Below are positions 10,073 through 18,531 of a stretch of 64,000 bases of DNA, one piece after another. The notes beneath the pieces were generated by a model. It saw only the letters and a program-made list of their open reading frames with translations. It searched no databases and had not been told where the DNA came from. The translations under genes were made by a program, and so were the position numbers. The stretch spans positions 1,240,001-1,304,000 of the forward strand of contig NZ_CP088251.1 of NCBI RefSeq assembly GCF_021117405.1, given 5' to 3'. This DNA comes from Frateuria edaphi. Lineage in GTDB: Bacteria > Pseudomonadota > Gammaproteobacteria > Xanthomonadales > Rhodanobacteraceae. Each line of letters opens with the position of its first letter. Position 1 is the first letter of the stretch.

Positions 10073-10732
10073 TCAATCGCCCCCGCCGCCGTCCAGCCTT
10101 GCCACGACAAGCACGGCAGCGAACGCACCGGCCATCTGCGCCAGTACGAACCCGCAGACATCGATGGGGCGGATGCCCGCGAAGGTTCGCGTCAGCGATC
10201 GCGCGAGGGTGACGGCCGGGTTCGCGAACGAGGTGCTCGCGGTGAACCAGTACGCGGCGAAGATGTAGCTGGCGACCAGCGCCGGCACGGCGGCAGGCCG
10301 ATGCCGCAGTCCGAGCAGGATGGCAAGCAGCAGGCCGAACGCCGCCACGCCCTCGCTCAGCCATTGCGCCGCGCCGCTGCGCACGTGCGTGCCCGGCTGC
10401 AGCAATGGCAGGTCGAACATGGCGTGCGCCAGCAGCACGCCGGCGATCGCCGCGACCAGTTGCACCAGCACGTAAGCCAGCGCTTCGCGGGTCGGCAATT
10501 CGCGGCGCAGCCACATGGCAAGCGTCACCACGGGATTGAAGTGCGCGCCGGAGATCGGCCCGAACAGCACGATCAGCACGTAAAGCGCCGCCGCTGTTGC
10601 ACCCGCGTTGGCGAGCAACGCCACGCCGGTGTTCCCCGGCGAAAGCATCACGCCCATGATTCCCGAGCCGACCACGGTGGCGAGCAGCAGGGCGGTGCCG
10701 ATGAACTCGGCCAATAACTTGCGTCCCAGCAT
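10073..10732 (-). CDS. MIP/aquaporin-family channel of the arsenic operon (AqpS-like)
   Basis: A 219-residue channel with six predicted helices and the two half-helix motifs of aquaglyceroporins: NPV in GAHFNPVVTLAMW (about residues 64-76) and NPA in SFANPAVTLARSLT (about 170-183). In ars operons such channels let trivalent arsenite flow out after arsenate reduction, as shown for Sinorhizobium AqpS, replacing the ArsB/Acr3 pump. The ATG at 10732 follows the stop of arsC by two bases, so it is co-translated. It ends in a Gly/Asp tail (RLDGGGGD). No other arsenite pump is present in the cluster. Confidence 0.88.
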   Translation of the reverse strand: MLGRKLLAEFIGTALLLATVVGSGIMGVMLSPGNTGVALLANAGATAAALYVLIVLFGPISGAHFNPVVTLAMWLRRELPTREALAYVLVQLVAAIAGVLLAHAMFDLPLLQPGTHVRSGAAQWLSEGVAAFGLLLAILLGLRHRPAAVPALVASYIFAAYWFTASTSFANPAVTLARSLTRTFAGIRPIDVCGFVLAQMAGAFAAVLVVARLDGGGGD

Positions 10733-10734
10733 GG

Positions 10735-11121
10735 TCAGAGCGAGGCCAGAAGCGTTTGCACGCGCGAGGAAATCTCCTCGCGCACCGCGCGATAGCCCGC
10801 GTCGTCCAGGTCCTTCGGGTCGGGCAGGTTCCAGTCTTCGCGCCGCCGCGCCGGCACCCAGGGGCAGCGGTCGCCGCAGCCCATGGTGACCACCGCATCG
10901 AAGCCGCCCTCGATGGCGTCCAGCGACTTGGAAGCGTGGGTGGTGAGGTCGTAGCCCAGTTCCGCCATGAACTGCACCGCACGCGGATTGAGGCGCCCGG
11001 AAGGCGCGGACCCGGCGCTGCAGGCCTCCACGGCGTCGCCGCCGTGCAGGCGTGCGAAGGCCTCGGCCATCTGGCTGCGGTTGGCGTTTTCCACGCAGAC
11101 GAACAGGACGCGCTTTTTCAT
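10735..11121 (-). CDS. arsC: Arsenate reductase, LMW-phosphatase (thioredoxin-type) family
   Basis: Reduces arsenate to arsenite using a cysteine relay. The 128-residue protein starts MKKRVLFVCVENANRSQMAEAF; the phosphatase-like P-loop CX5R is C9 to R15. Two further cysteines C82 and C86 (MGCGDRCPWVP) supply the redox relay known from thioredoxin-coupled ArsC, and the DPKD stretch near 101 holds the usual aspartate. Full length for the family. It follows arsI after about 10 bp and precedes the aquaporin by 2 bp. Confidence 0.92.
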   Translation of the reverse strand: MKKRVLFVCVENANRSQMAEAFARLHGGDAVEACSAGSAPSGRLNPRAVQFMAELGYDLTTHASKSLDAIEGGFDAVVTMGCGDRCPWVPARRREDWNLPDPKDLDDAGYRAVREEISSRVQTLLASL

Positions 11122-11130
11122 GGATTTCGC

Positions 11131-11619
11131 TCAGCAGCAGCCCGAGTCCGGGGCGCAGCAGGATGCGCCCTTGGCAACCTTGGGTTTCATCGCCCGAGGG
11201 TCGGGGCTGCAGCTGGCGCCATCGGTCGCGCAGGGCGCCTCGCCGGCGTAGTAGGTGGTCGCCTCGCCCAGCGTGTGGAAGGTTTCCCAGCGCGTGCCTT
11301 GCGGGTCTTCGGTCCACAGCTTGTCCGAGCGGGCGTAGCAGCAGACGGTCGCCTCCTCCGGCACGAGCGCGCCGCCGGCCGCGTCCAGCCGCTGGCCGAG
11401 CGCCGCCAGTGCCTCGCCGCTGTCGGCCTGGATGCCCAGGTGATCGATGCCCGTTTCGCGGCCGGTGCTGGAGATGGCGAAGTTGACGCGCGGGTCCTCG
11501 ACCATCCATTTGGCGTAGTCGTCCTTGCGCACCGTCGGCTCGGCGCCGAACAGCGCGGTGTAGAAGCGGATGCTGGTCGCCAGATCGGCGACGTTCAAAT
11601 GCACGTGGAAGCGGTTCAT
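11131..11619 (-). CDS. arsI: ArsI/CadI family dioxygenase (putative C-As lyase)
   Basis: A 162-residue vicinal-oxygen-chelate protein. Family members (ArsI) split the C-As bond of trivalent methylarsenicals with Fe(II) and O2. Visible are the candidate metal ligands H5, H60 and E112, and the diagnostic vicinal cysteine pair C93-C94 in TVCCYARSDKLW that binds the organoarsenical. The C-terminus is cysteine-rich (C130, C137, C154, C155, C161, C162) and may bind metalloid directly. ATG 11619 is chosen because MNRFHVHLNV is the family N-terminus. It lies 4 bp after arsR. No arsM methyltransferase gene is in the cluster. Confidence 0.85.
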   Translation of the reverse strand: MNRFHVHLNVADLATSIRFYTALFGAEPTVRKDDYAKWMVEDPRVNFAISSTGRETGIDHLGIQADSGEALAALGQRLDAAGGALVPEEATVCCYARSDKLWTEDPQGTRWETFHTLGEATTYYAGEAPCATDGASCSPDPRAMKPKVAKGASCCAPDSGCC

Positions 11620-11623
11620 GGCG

Positions 11624-11959
11624 TCAGGTTCCCTTGCGGCGTGGCTTGCAGGCTTGCGTCGGACCGCATGCAGCGGATCCGGCGCAGCAGTTTTCGGTGA
11701 GATAGGCGAGCAGCGCATCCATCTGCGTGTAGTCGGCGCGCACCCGGATCACCCGGCCCTCGCGCTGGTCGCGCACCAGTCCGGCCGCGCGCAACACGTT
11801 GAGGTGCGCGCTGAGCGTCGCCGGTGGCAGTTCCAGGTGCTCGCGCAGTTCGCCCACGGACAGCCCTTCGGGCCCGGCCTGGACGAGCCGGCGAAAGGCG
11901 GCCAGTCGCGATTCGTGGCCGAGGGCGCTGAGGGAGGCGAGGGCGGCTCTGATTTCCAT
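11624..11959 (-). CDS. arsR: ArsR-family arsenic-responsive repressor
   Basis: A 111-residue winged-helix repressor. The DNA-reading helix region is ..SVGELREHLELPPATLSAHLNVLRAAGLV. (about residues 34-62). Cysteines at the C-terminal end (ENCCAGSAACGPTQAC, about 89-104) are positioned to bind As(III), as in ArsR variants with C-terminal sensor cysteines, rather than in helix 3. The ATG at 11959 lies inside a perfect inverted repeat (11952-11979), so autoregulation is likely. First gene of arsR-arsI-arsC-aquaporin. Confidence 0.9.
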   Translation of the reverse strand: MEIRAALASLSALGHESRLAAFRRLVQAGPEGLSVGELREHLELPPATLSAHLNVLRAAGLVRDQREGRVIRVRADYTQMDALLAYLTENCCAGSAACGPTQACKPRRKGT

Positions 11960-11979
11960 AATTCCAAAAATATGGAAAT
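11952..11979. promoter_or_regulatory. Probable ArsR operator
   Basis: ATTTCCATA at 11952-11960 and TATGGAAAT at 11971-11979 form a perfect 9-bp inverted repeat with a 10-bp spacer. It is an AT-rich island in GC-rich DNA and covers the arsR start codon, so a bound repressor would block transcription of the whole operon. Confidence 0.65.
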
Positions 11980-12326
11980 TTGAGCCGGCCGTCAAGCGGC
12001 AGGCGATGCCCCCAGTGGGCGCTTCGATAGCGTGGCGGCCTCGACAACCCGGGCGACCGCCGTTTTCCCAGGCGGAACAGGAAGACGCTGCGCGCAGCCT
12101 TGCGCGTGACCCGCGCTCACGTGCCGCCGATATCAAGGCGAGTAGATCGTTACGGTTCCGCCAGCCATGCCACGCTCCCCGGAACCGATTCGTGGCCGTG
12201 CCTGGCGCCGATCGATGACACGCAGCCGGCAACTCCACTGGAAGGCGGCGCCTCCGGTTGGCAAGCGCTAAGGCGGCTTTGCTACCGTCCCCTGTCTGCC
12301 ATACATCCACTGCACAGGAACGATCC
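11980..12326. other. Intergenic region between divergent arsR and the alcohol dehydrogenase
   Basis: About 350 bp without a convincing gene. It must hold the promoters for the ars operon (minus) and the dehydrogenase (plus), but I cannot point to clear -35/-10 boxes. AGGA at about 12316 serves as the ribosome-binding site of the dehydrogenase. Open frames here are shadows. Confidence 0.4.
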
Positions 12327-13379
12327 ATGAAGACCAAAGCCTACGGCGCCCATGCCAGCGACAAGCCGCTCGAAGCTATCGACATCGAGCGCCGCCAGCC
12401 CGGGCCGCACGACGTGCAGATCGACATCGCCTACTGCGGCGTGTGCCATTCGGACCTGCATACGGTGCGCTCGGAGTGGGCCGGCACCTTGTACCCCTGC
12501 GTGCCGGGACACGAGATCGTCGGCCACGTCAGCGCCGTCGGGAGCGAAGTGACCGGCTTCAAGGTCGGCGACACCGTCGGCGTCGGCTGCCTCGTCGACA
12601 GCTGCCAGCACTGCGCTTCCTGCGGCGAGGGGCTGGAGCAGTTCTGCGAGAACGGTTTCACCGGCACCTACAACGGCAAGACGCCGGACGCCCCCGGCCA
12701 TACGTTGGGCGGCTACTCGCAGCGGATCGTGGTCAGTGACCGCTTCGTGCTGAAGATCCACCATCCGGAAGACCAGCTCGCCGCCGTCGCGCCACTGCTG
12801 TGCGCGGGCATCACTACCTATTCGCCGCTGCGCCACTGGGGTGCCGGTCCCGGCAAGAAGGTGGGCGTCGTCGGCATCGGTGGGCTGGGCCACATGGGCA
12901 TCAAGCTGGCCCACGCGATGGGCGCGCACACGGTCGCCTTCACCACGTCCGAATCCAAGCGGCAGGACGCGCTGGACCTGGGCGCCGACGAGGTGGTGAT
13001 CTCGAAGAATCCGGACGACATGGCCAAGCATGCGGGAAGCTTCGACTTCATCCTCAACACCGTGGCGGCCAGCCACGACCTGGACGCCTACACGCGGCTG
13101 CTCAAGCGCGACGGCACGCTGTGCCTGGTCGGCGTGCCCGAGCACGCGCATCCGAGCCCGAGCGTGGGAACGCTTATCTTCGGGCGTCGCTCGATCGCCG
13201 GCTCGCTGATCGGCGGCATCGCCGAGACGCAGGAGATGCTCGACTTCTGTGCCGAACACGGCATCGTGGCCGACATCGAGATGATCCCCGCGCGGCAGAT
13301 CAACGAGGCCTACGACCGCATGCAGCGCAGCGACGTGAAGTACCGCTTCGTGATCGACAACGCTTCGCTGGGCGCGTAG
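12327..13379 (+). CDS. Zinc-dependent NAD(P) alcohol/aldehyde dehydrogenase (YahK/cinnamyl-alcohol dehydrogenase type)
   Basis: A 350-residue medium-chain dehydrogenase. The catalytic zinc site is seen in YCGVCHSDLH (about residues 37-46) and PGHEIVGHV (about 60-68). The structural zinc lobe shows as DSCQHCASCGEGLEQFCENG with four cysteines (about 92-112). The Rossmann motif is GIGGLGHMGIKLA (about 177-189). This subfamily reduces broad-range aldehydes, usually with NADPH. ATG 12327 follows AGGAACGATCC; the longer open frame adds no family sequence. A hairpin (13390-13414) follows the stop. Confidence 0.9.
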   Translation: MKTKAYGAHASDKPLEAIDIERRQPGPHDVQIDIAYCGVCHSDLHTVRSEWAGTLYPCVPGHEIVGHVSAVGSEVTGFKVGDTVGVGCLVDSCQHCASCGEGLEQFCENGFTGTYNGKTPDAPGHTLGGYSQRIVVSDRFVLKIHHPEDQLAAVAPLLCAGITTYSPLRHWGAGPGKKVGVVGIGGLGHMGIKLAHAMGAHTVAFTTSESKRQDALDLGADEVVISKNPDDMAKHAGSFDFILNTVAASHDLDAYTRLLKRDGTLCLVGVPEHAHPSPSVGTLIFGRRSIAGSLIGGIAETQEMLDFCAEHGIVADIEMIPARQINEAYDRMQRSDVKYRFVIDNASLGA

Positions 13380-13730
13380 GCGCGGACGCGGCCGTCGCCC
13401 GCGTGCGGACGGCCCCGGAGTTCGTCATGCGCTCGTGGACGCGCAGCCGCAGCCCGGCTGCGCGCGTATCGGCGATATCACGGTTGCTTCCACATCGGCG
13501 CTCGATACGCCGGTTCGTGCATGCACCTGCCGGTGGCCGCGTGGCGTGATCCGGGAACGGATAGCCGCATCCATGCACGGCGACACGGTGCGCCTTTTCC
13601 ATTGCCGTTACACTGTCCGGCAGCAAACCGAGCTCGACGCGGGCCGATCCACTCCCGGATGCCGTTCCTGCCGTTGGGCTCATCAAGAACAATGATGCCG
13701 TTGCACAACTGTCTTGTAAGGATGTCCCCG
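13380..13730. other. Intergenic region with a hairpin, no gene seen
   Basis: GGCCGTC at 13390-13396 pairs with GACGGCC at 13408-13414 and may end the dehydrogenase transcript, although no T-run follows. The remaining roughly 300 bp presumably hold the promoter of the receptor operon. ORFs across it lack ribosome-binding sites and family content. Confidence 0.4.
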
Positions 13731-15701
13731 ATGCGCCGCCCGGAATTCGATCCGCACGGAAGCGCGCGCGAAAGCACGGGAAAGCGTGCGCTCGCGCGTG
13801 GCGCCATTGCGATGACCCTGCTGGCCTTGTCGACGCGCGCGGCCTGCGCCGTGGCGCTGCCGACCGACCTGAGCGACCTCACGCTGGAGGATTTGGGCAG
13901 GGTGGTTATCTCCTCGGTGGCCAAGGCCCCCGAGCCGCTGGCCAAGGCGCCCGCGGCGGTCTACGTGATCAGCCACGACGACATCATGCGATCGGGCGCC
14001 AGGAGCGTGCCCGACATCCTGCGGCTGGCGCCCAACCTGGAAGTGTTCCAGACGAGCCCGAGCAACTACGTCGTCACCGCGCGCGGGTTCAGCGGCAACA
14101 ACACAGCGCAGAATTTTCCGAACAAGCTGCTGGTGCTGATCGACGGGCGCAGCGTGTACTCGCCGATCTTCTCGGGCATGTACTGGGATGACCAGTTCGT
14201 GCTCCCGGAGAACATCGAACGCATCGAAGTCATCAGCGGCCCGGGTGGCGCCTTGTGGGGCGCCAACGCGGTCAACGGTGTGATCAACATCATCACGCGC
14301 AATACCAGCGAGGCCGACGGCGGCCTGCTCGCCGTGCGCGTGGGCACCCTGGAGAGCAGCGCGGCCGTCCAGTACGGCGGCGCCCTGGGCAAGGATGCGC
14401 ACTACCGCGTCTATGCCCGCGACGTGCGCCGCCGCGAACTGGACAACGCCTCGGGCCGGCCGGCACGCAACGGCTGGAACAATCCCCAGGTTGGCTTCCG
14501 CGTGGACTGGCAAAGCAGCCCCGACGATGCCTTGATGCTGCAGGGCGACCTGCACGACGGCCGCACCGACCAGCCCGGCGGGTCGGACGCGCGCAGCACC
14601 GAGGCCGACGTGCTGGCGCGCTGGCAACACACCATCAGCGGCACCTCGAGCTTCCAGCTGCAGACCTATTACGACCACGTGCATCGCCGCAGCAGCAACG
14701 ACGGTGGCAGCGGCTTTGCGCTGGATACGCTGGACGTGGAGATCCAGCACGGTCTTGCCGTGGGCAAGCGCCACCAGTTGCTGTGGGGCCTGGGCGACCG
14801 GATCTACCGCTACGACATCACGCCGCGCATCGCCGTGGCCAGTTCGCTGCTGTGGGATCCGGCGCGCAACACGCAGAACCTGGCCAACGCTTTCGTTCAG
14901 GACCAGGTGACGCTCACTCCCGACACCCAGCTTACGTTGGGCCTCAAGGCCGAGGACGACCCGTATTCGGGCGTGTCGGTGCTGCCCAACCTCAGGCTTT
15001 CGTGGACGCCCGGCCAGAACACGCTGCTGTGGGCCGGGGCCTCGCGCGCGGTGCGCACGCCGACGCCGTTCGACGTGGATGTCAGGGAAAAGCTGGGCCC
15101 GGTCCTGTTCCTGACCGGCAACCCGGTGTTCAAGCGCGAGAAGCTCACCGCGTATGAAGCGGGCTGGCGAGGACAGGTCGCCACCCGCGCCACCGTGTCG
15201 GTTTCGCTGTACTACAACGTCTACGACGACCTCAGGACGATCGAACTCTCGCCCACGGGGCTGCCGCTCATCTGGGGCAACGGCATGAAAGGCCACACCT
15301 ACGGCGTGGAGGCCTGGGGCAGCTACGCGATCAGCGACTGGTGGCAGCTGGGAGCCGGCTTCGATGCGCAGCGCCAGCATCTGGGCTTCAAGCCGGGCGC
15401 CAGCGGCTTGCTTGGCGTGGCGCAGGCGGGCGACGATCCCGAGTACCAGGGTTTCCTCCGCTCCATGATGAACCTCTCCGACAGCTGGACGCTTTACGCC
15501 GACCTGCGCGGCGTCGATGCCTTGCCCGATCCGAAGGTGCCCGGTTACATGGAACTGGACCTGCGGATTGGCTGGCTCGTGAACGACAAGCTCGAGCTTT
15601 CGCTCTCCGGCTCGAACCTGTTGCATGCGTGGCACCGGGAGTATCCCGCTGGCGACCGCATCGGTCGCGGCGTGTCGCTCGACGCGCGCCTGAACTTCTG
15701 A
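13731..15701 (+). CDS. TonB-dependent outer-membrane receptor, operon with a YfiR-like protein and two-component genes
   Basis: A 656-residue receptor with a signal-like segment (GAIAMTLLALSTRAACAVA) and an N-terminal plug beginning around residue 60. The plug shows the classic ..VISHDDIMRSGARSVPDILRLAPN.. and ..RIEVISGPGGALWGANAVNGVINIITR patterns. A 22-strand barrel follows, ending in terminal Phe (DARLNF). Such receptors import siderophores, cobamides or other large ligands using TonB energy. The LEDLGRVVISSVAK segment before the plug is typical of receptors linked to signalling genes. I chose ATG 13731 because TAAGGA precedes it; ATG 13722 is possible. Only about 20 bp separate it from the YfiR-like gene, so it likely heads a signalling operon. 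Ligand unknown. Confidence 0.85.
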   Translation: MRRPEFDPHGSARESTGKRALARGAIAMTLLALSTRAACAVALPTDLSDLTLEDLGRVVISSVAKAPEPLAKAPAAVYVISHDDIMRSGARSVPDILRLAPNLEVFQTSPSNYVVTARGFSGNNTAQNFPNKLLVLIDGRSVYSPIFSGMYWDDQFVLPENIERIEVISGPGGALWGANAVNGVINIITRNTSEADGGLLAVRVGTLESSAAVQYGGALGKDAHYRVYARDVRRRELDNASGRPARNGWNNPQVGFRVDWQSSPDDALMLQGDLHDGRTDQPGGSDARSTEADVLARWQHTISGTSSFQLQTYYDHVHRRSSNDGGSGFALDTLDVEIQHGLAVGKRHQLLWGLGDRIYRYDITPRIAVASSLLWDPARNTQNLANAFVQDQVTLTPDTQLTLGLKAEDDPYSGVSVLPNLRLSWTPGQNTLLWAGASRAVRTPTPFDVDVREKLGPVLFLTGNPVFKREKLTAYEAGWRGQVATRATVSVSLYYNVYDDLRTIELSPTGLPLIWGNGMKGHTYGVEAWGSYAISDWWQLGAGFDAQRQHLGFKPGASGLLGVAQAGDDPEYQGFLRSMMNLSDSWTLYADLRGVDALPDPKVPGYMELDLRIGWLVNDKLELSLSGSNLLHAWHREYPAGDRIGRGVSLDARLNF

Positions 15702-15721
15702 CGTTGCCGGGCGCCCAGGAG

Positions 15722-16366
15722 ATGCCGAATCGCACCCGCCATAGCCCGTCCGGTTCCCTGCGCGCCCGCACGGCGGGACTGCTCGCCCGTCTCGGTGGCG
15801 TGCGCATGCGCGCGCCGGCCTGCCTGCTTGCGGTCCTGCTGGCGTGCGCGACCTGCGAGGCCTCGCCGCAGCCCGGCGCGGGCGCGCAGCCGGACGTCTC
15901 GCTCGAATACGCGGTCAAGGCGACCTATCTCTACAAGCTGGCGCCGTTCGTCAACTGGCCGCCCACCACGTTCGAGGCGGCGGACCAACCCTTCCGCATC
16001 TGCGTGGCCGGCGAAGACCCGTTCGACGACTATCTTCAGCACGCCGTCGCCGGGCGCAGCCTGGGTACGCACCCGTTCGAGGTCCGCCGGCTCGAAACGC
16101 TCACGTCTGACACGCAATGCCAGATCGTGTTCATCAGCCACCTCTCGACGCAAAGCATCCAGCAGGCGCTCGATGCCGTCAGCGGCAAACCGGTGCTTAC
16201 CGTGGTCGACTCGACCGAGCCGCACCAGGGCGGCGGCATCGTCCACTTCGTCATCGACCGCGGCCGGGTGCGGTTCGTCATCGACACCGGTGCGGCCGCG
16301 CGCAACCACATCACCATCAGCTCCAAGCTGCTCAACCTCGCCCTGGCAGTGAGGGAGGCATCGTGA
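15722..16366 (+). CDS. YfiR-like (DUF4154) periplasmic protein
   Basis: 214 residues from ATG 15722. The mature part shows the DUF4154/YfiR pattern: LEYAVKATYLYKLAPFVNWP near residues 60-80, CVAGEDPFDDYL, a central ..CQIVFISHLSTQSIQQAL, and the closing ..ITISSKLLNLALAVREA. In Pseudomonas YfiR is a periplasmic, redox-sensitive inhibitor of the CHASE8-bearing cyclase YfiN. Here the next gene is a CHASE8 histidine kinase, so YfiR-like control of that kinase is a reasonable inference. AGGAG touches ATG 15722, which is too close; a start at ATG 15806 gives a shorter protein with a normal signal peptide (MRAPACLLAVLLACATCEA) and may be the true one. The stop overlaps the kinase GTG. Confidence 0.82.
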   Translation: MPNRTRHSPSGSLRARTAGLLARLGGVRMRAPACLLAVLLACATCEASPQPGAGAQPDVSLEYAVKATYLYKLAPFVNWPPTTFEAADQPFRICVAGEDPFDDYLQHAVAGRSLGTHPFEVRRLETLTSDTQCQIVFISHLSTQSIQQALDAVSGKPVLTVVDSTEPHQGGGIVHFVIDRGRVRFVIDTGAAARNHITISSKLLNLALAVREAS

Positions 16367-17850
16367 AAAGGCGGGTCATCGGCCAGCCTTTCGCGTTCAG
16401 GCCGGTGATGTCGCTGGTCGCCGCGGGCTTGCTGCTGTTCGCCGGCGCGCTCGCGGCGGGTTACCAGTACCACTCCGCGCACACGGAGCATCGCCGCCAG
16501 CTCACCGTACAGGCCAAGATCCTGGCCGCCAGCGTCACCGCGGCGATCGCGTTCAACGATCGCGCCACCGCGCAGGAATACGTCAATGCGCTGATGCTCG
16601 ATCCACGTCTGGACGCCGCAGCGGTCTACAACGAGGCGCATCGCCAGGTCGCCGGTTTCCAGCGTCCCGGTAGCGAGCCGATTGCGGACAGCCTGGCCAA
16701 CGGCGGGCGGCTGCCGCACGACCACATGGTGGTGGCCGTGCCCGCGCAGCAGGGCACCACCACCGTGGGCAGCGTGTACCTGCGTGCCGCCGAAACACCG
16801 CTGATCATGCAGCTGGCACGCTACAGCGGCGTGGCGCTGCTGACCCTCATGGCCGTGCTGATGCTCTCCGCGCTGGCGGTCGCCCACCGCGTGCTCATGC
16901 GCGCCAATGCGGCGCTGCAGCGACGCGCGCGCGAGCTGGCCAAGGCCAACGAACGACTCAGTGCCGAGATGGAACATCGCGCGCGCACCGAGGAAGCGCT
17001 GCGGCAGAGCCAGAAAATGGAGGCCATCGGCCAGCTCTCCGGCGGCATCGCGCACGACTTCAACAACCTGCTGATGATCATCCGCGGCAGCCTGGCCCGG
17101 CTCAACAAGCATCTGCAGCAGAACGACCCCACAACCGAGCGCGAGCTGCAGCTCGAGCGCGCCGGTGTCGCCGCCGGCGCGGAATCACCGGCCATCCCGG
17201 CGCGGGACCTCAAGCTGTTCGAGGAGCGCCAGACGCGCCATCGCCAGATCCAGCGCTATCTCGACATGGCGCAGGACGGTATCGACCGCGCCGCCAGCCT
17301 GACCCAGCGTCTGCTTACCTTCGCGCGTCGCCAGCCGCTGTCGCCCAAGTCGCTGCGGCTGGATGCGCTGATCCGCAGCATCCAGCCGTTGCTGGACCAT
17401 TCGGTCGGCGCCAGCTGGATGATCGATTACCGGCTCGATTCGCAGTGGTCCGTGCTGTGCGATTCCAACCAGATGGAGAACGCCATCCTCAACCTGGTGA
17501 TCAACGCGCGCGACGCGATGCCCGACGGCGGGCAGATCTCCATCTGCACCGACGACATGCGCGTGGATGCCGAACATCCGATGGCCGGGCTCGATGCAGG
17601 TGAATACGTGCACCTGCGTGTGGTCGACAGCGGCGTGGGCATGAGTGAAGACGTGCGCAACAAGGCGTTCGACCCGTTCTTCACCACCAAGCCGGTGGGC
17701 AAGGGCACCGGACTTGGCCTGAGCACCATCCTGGGCTACGTCGAGCAATCCGACGGCGTCGCCAGCATCGAGAGCCGCCCCGGTCGCGGCACCACGATCC
17801 ACATCATCCTTCCCCGCGCGCCCCGCGAAACCCTCCCCGAGGAAGCGTAA
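16363..17850 (+). CDS. CHASE8 sensor histidine kinase
   Basis: 495 residues starting at GTG 16363, preceded by GAGGGAGG and overlapping the upstream stop (GTGA). An N-terminal helix (about 15-35), a periplasmic CHASE8-like domain (about 40-145, with [18 protein letters not shown] and ..[16 protein letters not shown]) and a second helix (about 155-175) precede a coiled linker. The kinase core has the phospho-acceptor H231 in [12 protein letters not shown]-box [12 protein letters not shown]1 DSGVGMS, F-box FDPFFTTK and G2 GKGTGLGLS. The dimerisation region carries an insertion of about 40 residues after the H-box. CHASE8 is the sensor found in YfiN cyclases; here the output is a kinase. Partner receiver follows immediately. 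Confidence 0.88.
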   Translation: MKRRVIGQPFAFRPVMSLVAAGLLLFAGALAAGYQYHSAHTEHRRQLTVQAKILAASVTAAIAFNDRATAQEYVNALMLDPRLDAAAVYNEAHRQVAGFQRPGSEPIADSLANGGRLPHDHMVVAVPAQQGTTTVGSVYLRAAETPLIMQLARYSGVALLTLMAVLMLSALAVAHRVLMRANAALQRRARELAKANERLSAEMEHRARTEEALRQSQKMEAIGQLSGGIAHDFNNLLMIIRGSLARLNKHLQQNDPTTERELQLERAGVAAGAESPAIPARDLKLFEERQTRHRQIQRYLDMAQDGIDRAASLTQRLLTFARRQPLSPKSLRLDALIRSIQPLLDHSVGASWMIDYRLDSQWSVLCDSNQMENAILNLVINARDAMPDGGQISICTDDMRVDAEHPMAGLDAGEYVHLRVVDSGVGMSEDVRNKAFDPFFTTKPVGKGTGLGLSTILGYVEQSDGVASIESRPGRGTTIHIILPRAPRETLPEEA

Positions 17851-18227
17851 TGCCTTCTGCCGACACCACTACCCACATCCTGCTGGTCGAAGACGAAGCA
17901 TTCCTGCGCGAACTGGTCATGGAAGGCCTGCAGGACGCCGGCTTCAATGTGCTCGAGGCCAGCGACGGCACCACCGGTGTGCAGGCCCTGAAGTCGGACC
18001 AGCGCATCGACGTGCTGCTGAGCGACATCAAGCTCCCGGACATCGACGGCTACCAGGTCGCCGAAGCGGCGCGCACCCTTCGACCGGGCCTGAAAGTCAT
18101 CCTGATGACCGGCTACGCCCCTTCGCCGCTGCCGCCCACGCTGCAGTCGGTGGTCTATCGGGTGCTGCAGAAGCCGTTCTCGCTGGAAACCCTGCCGGGG
18201 ATGGTGAACGCCGCCCTGGAGGCCTGA
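17850..18227 (+). CDS. Stand-alone receiver (CheY-like) response regulator
   Basis: 125 residues consisting of one REC domain. It has the acidic pair in LLVEDEAF, the phospho-acceptor aspartate in LLSDIKLPD (about residue 55), the switch threonine in LMTGYAP and the conserved lysine in QKPFS. No output domain is attached, so it probably passes phosphate on or acts by protein contact. Start and stop overlap (TAATG) couples it to the CHASE8 kinase. It is the last gene of the receptor/YfiR/kinase operon. Confidence 0.9.
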   Translation: MPSADTTTHILLVEDEAFLRELVMEGLQDAGFNVLEASDGTTGVQALKSDQRIDVLLSDIKLPDIDGYQVAEAARTLRPGLKVILMTGYAPSPLPPTLQSVVYRVLQKPFSLETLPGMVNAALEA

Positions 18228-18531
18228 GCGCGGCGCGGCGGAAGTCCGCGGAGTCAGTCCATCATGGCCCGGGCCGGCGCGTAAAACCGGGCAAGCAGCA
18301 CGGCCACGCCGCGCAGACCGGCGTGTGGGACCGGCGTGTTCGAAACCTACCGCCACTTCACCGCTGGCCTACATGTCCTTGACTCCCGATCCACCATGTT
18401 GGCGGGTGCAAGTCCAGCGACACCTGCCGGCAGGAAGGGCAGGGGAGCTGCGGCGGACCTGGAGGAGGCCGGAACACCATGCGCACCTTCTGGACAACAT
18501 CAGCCACGCCTGCCGAAGGCGTGATGGTCCG
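18228..18531. other. Intergenic region, no gene seen
   Basis: About 300 bp between the receiver gene and the HWE kinase. The kinase frame is open across most of it, but that part does not resemble a PAS protein and lacks a good ribosome-binding site. I see no strong terminator. Confidence 0.35.
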
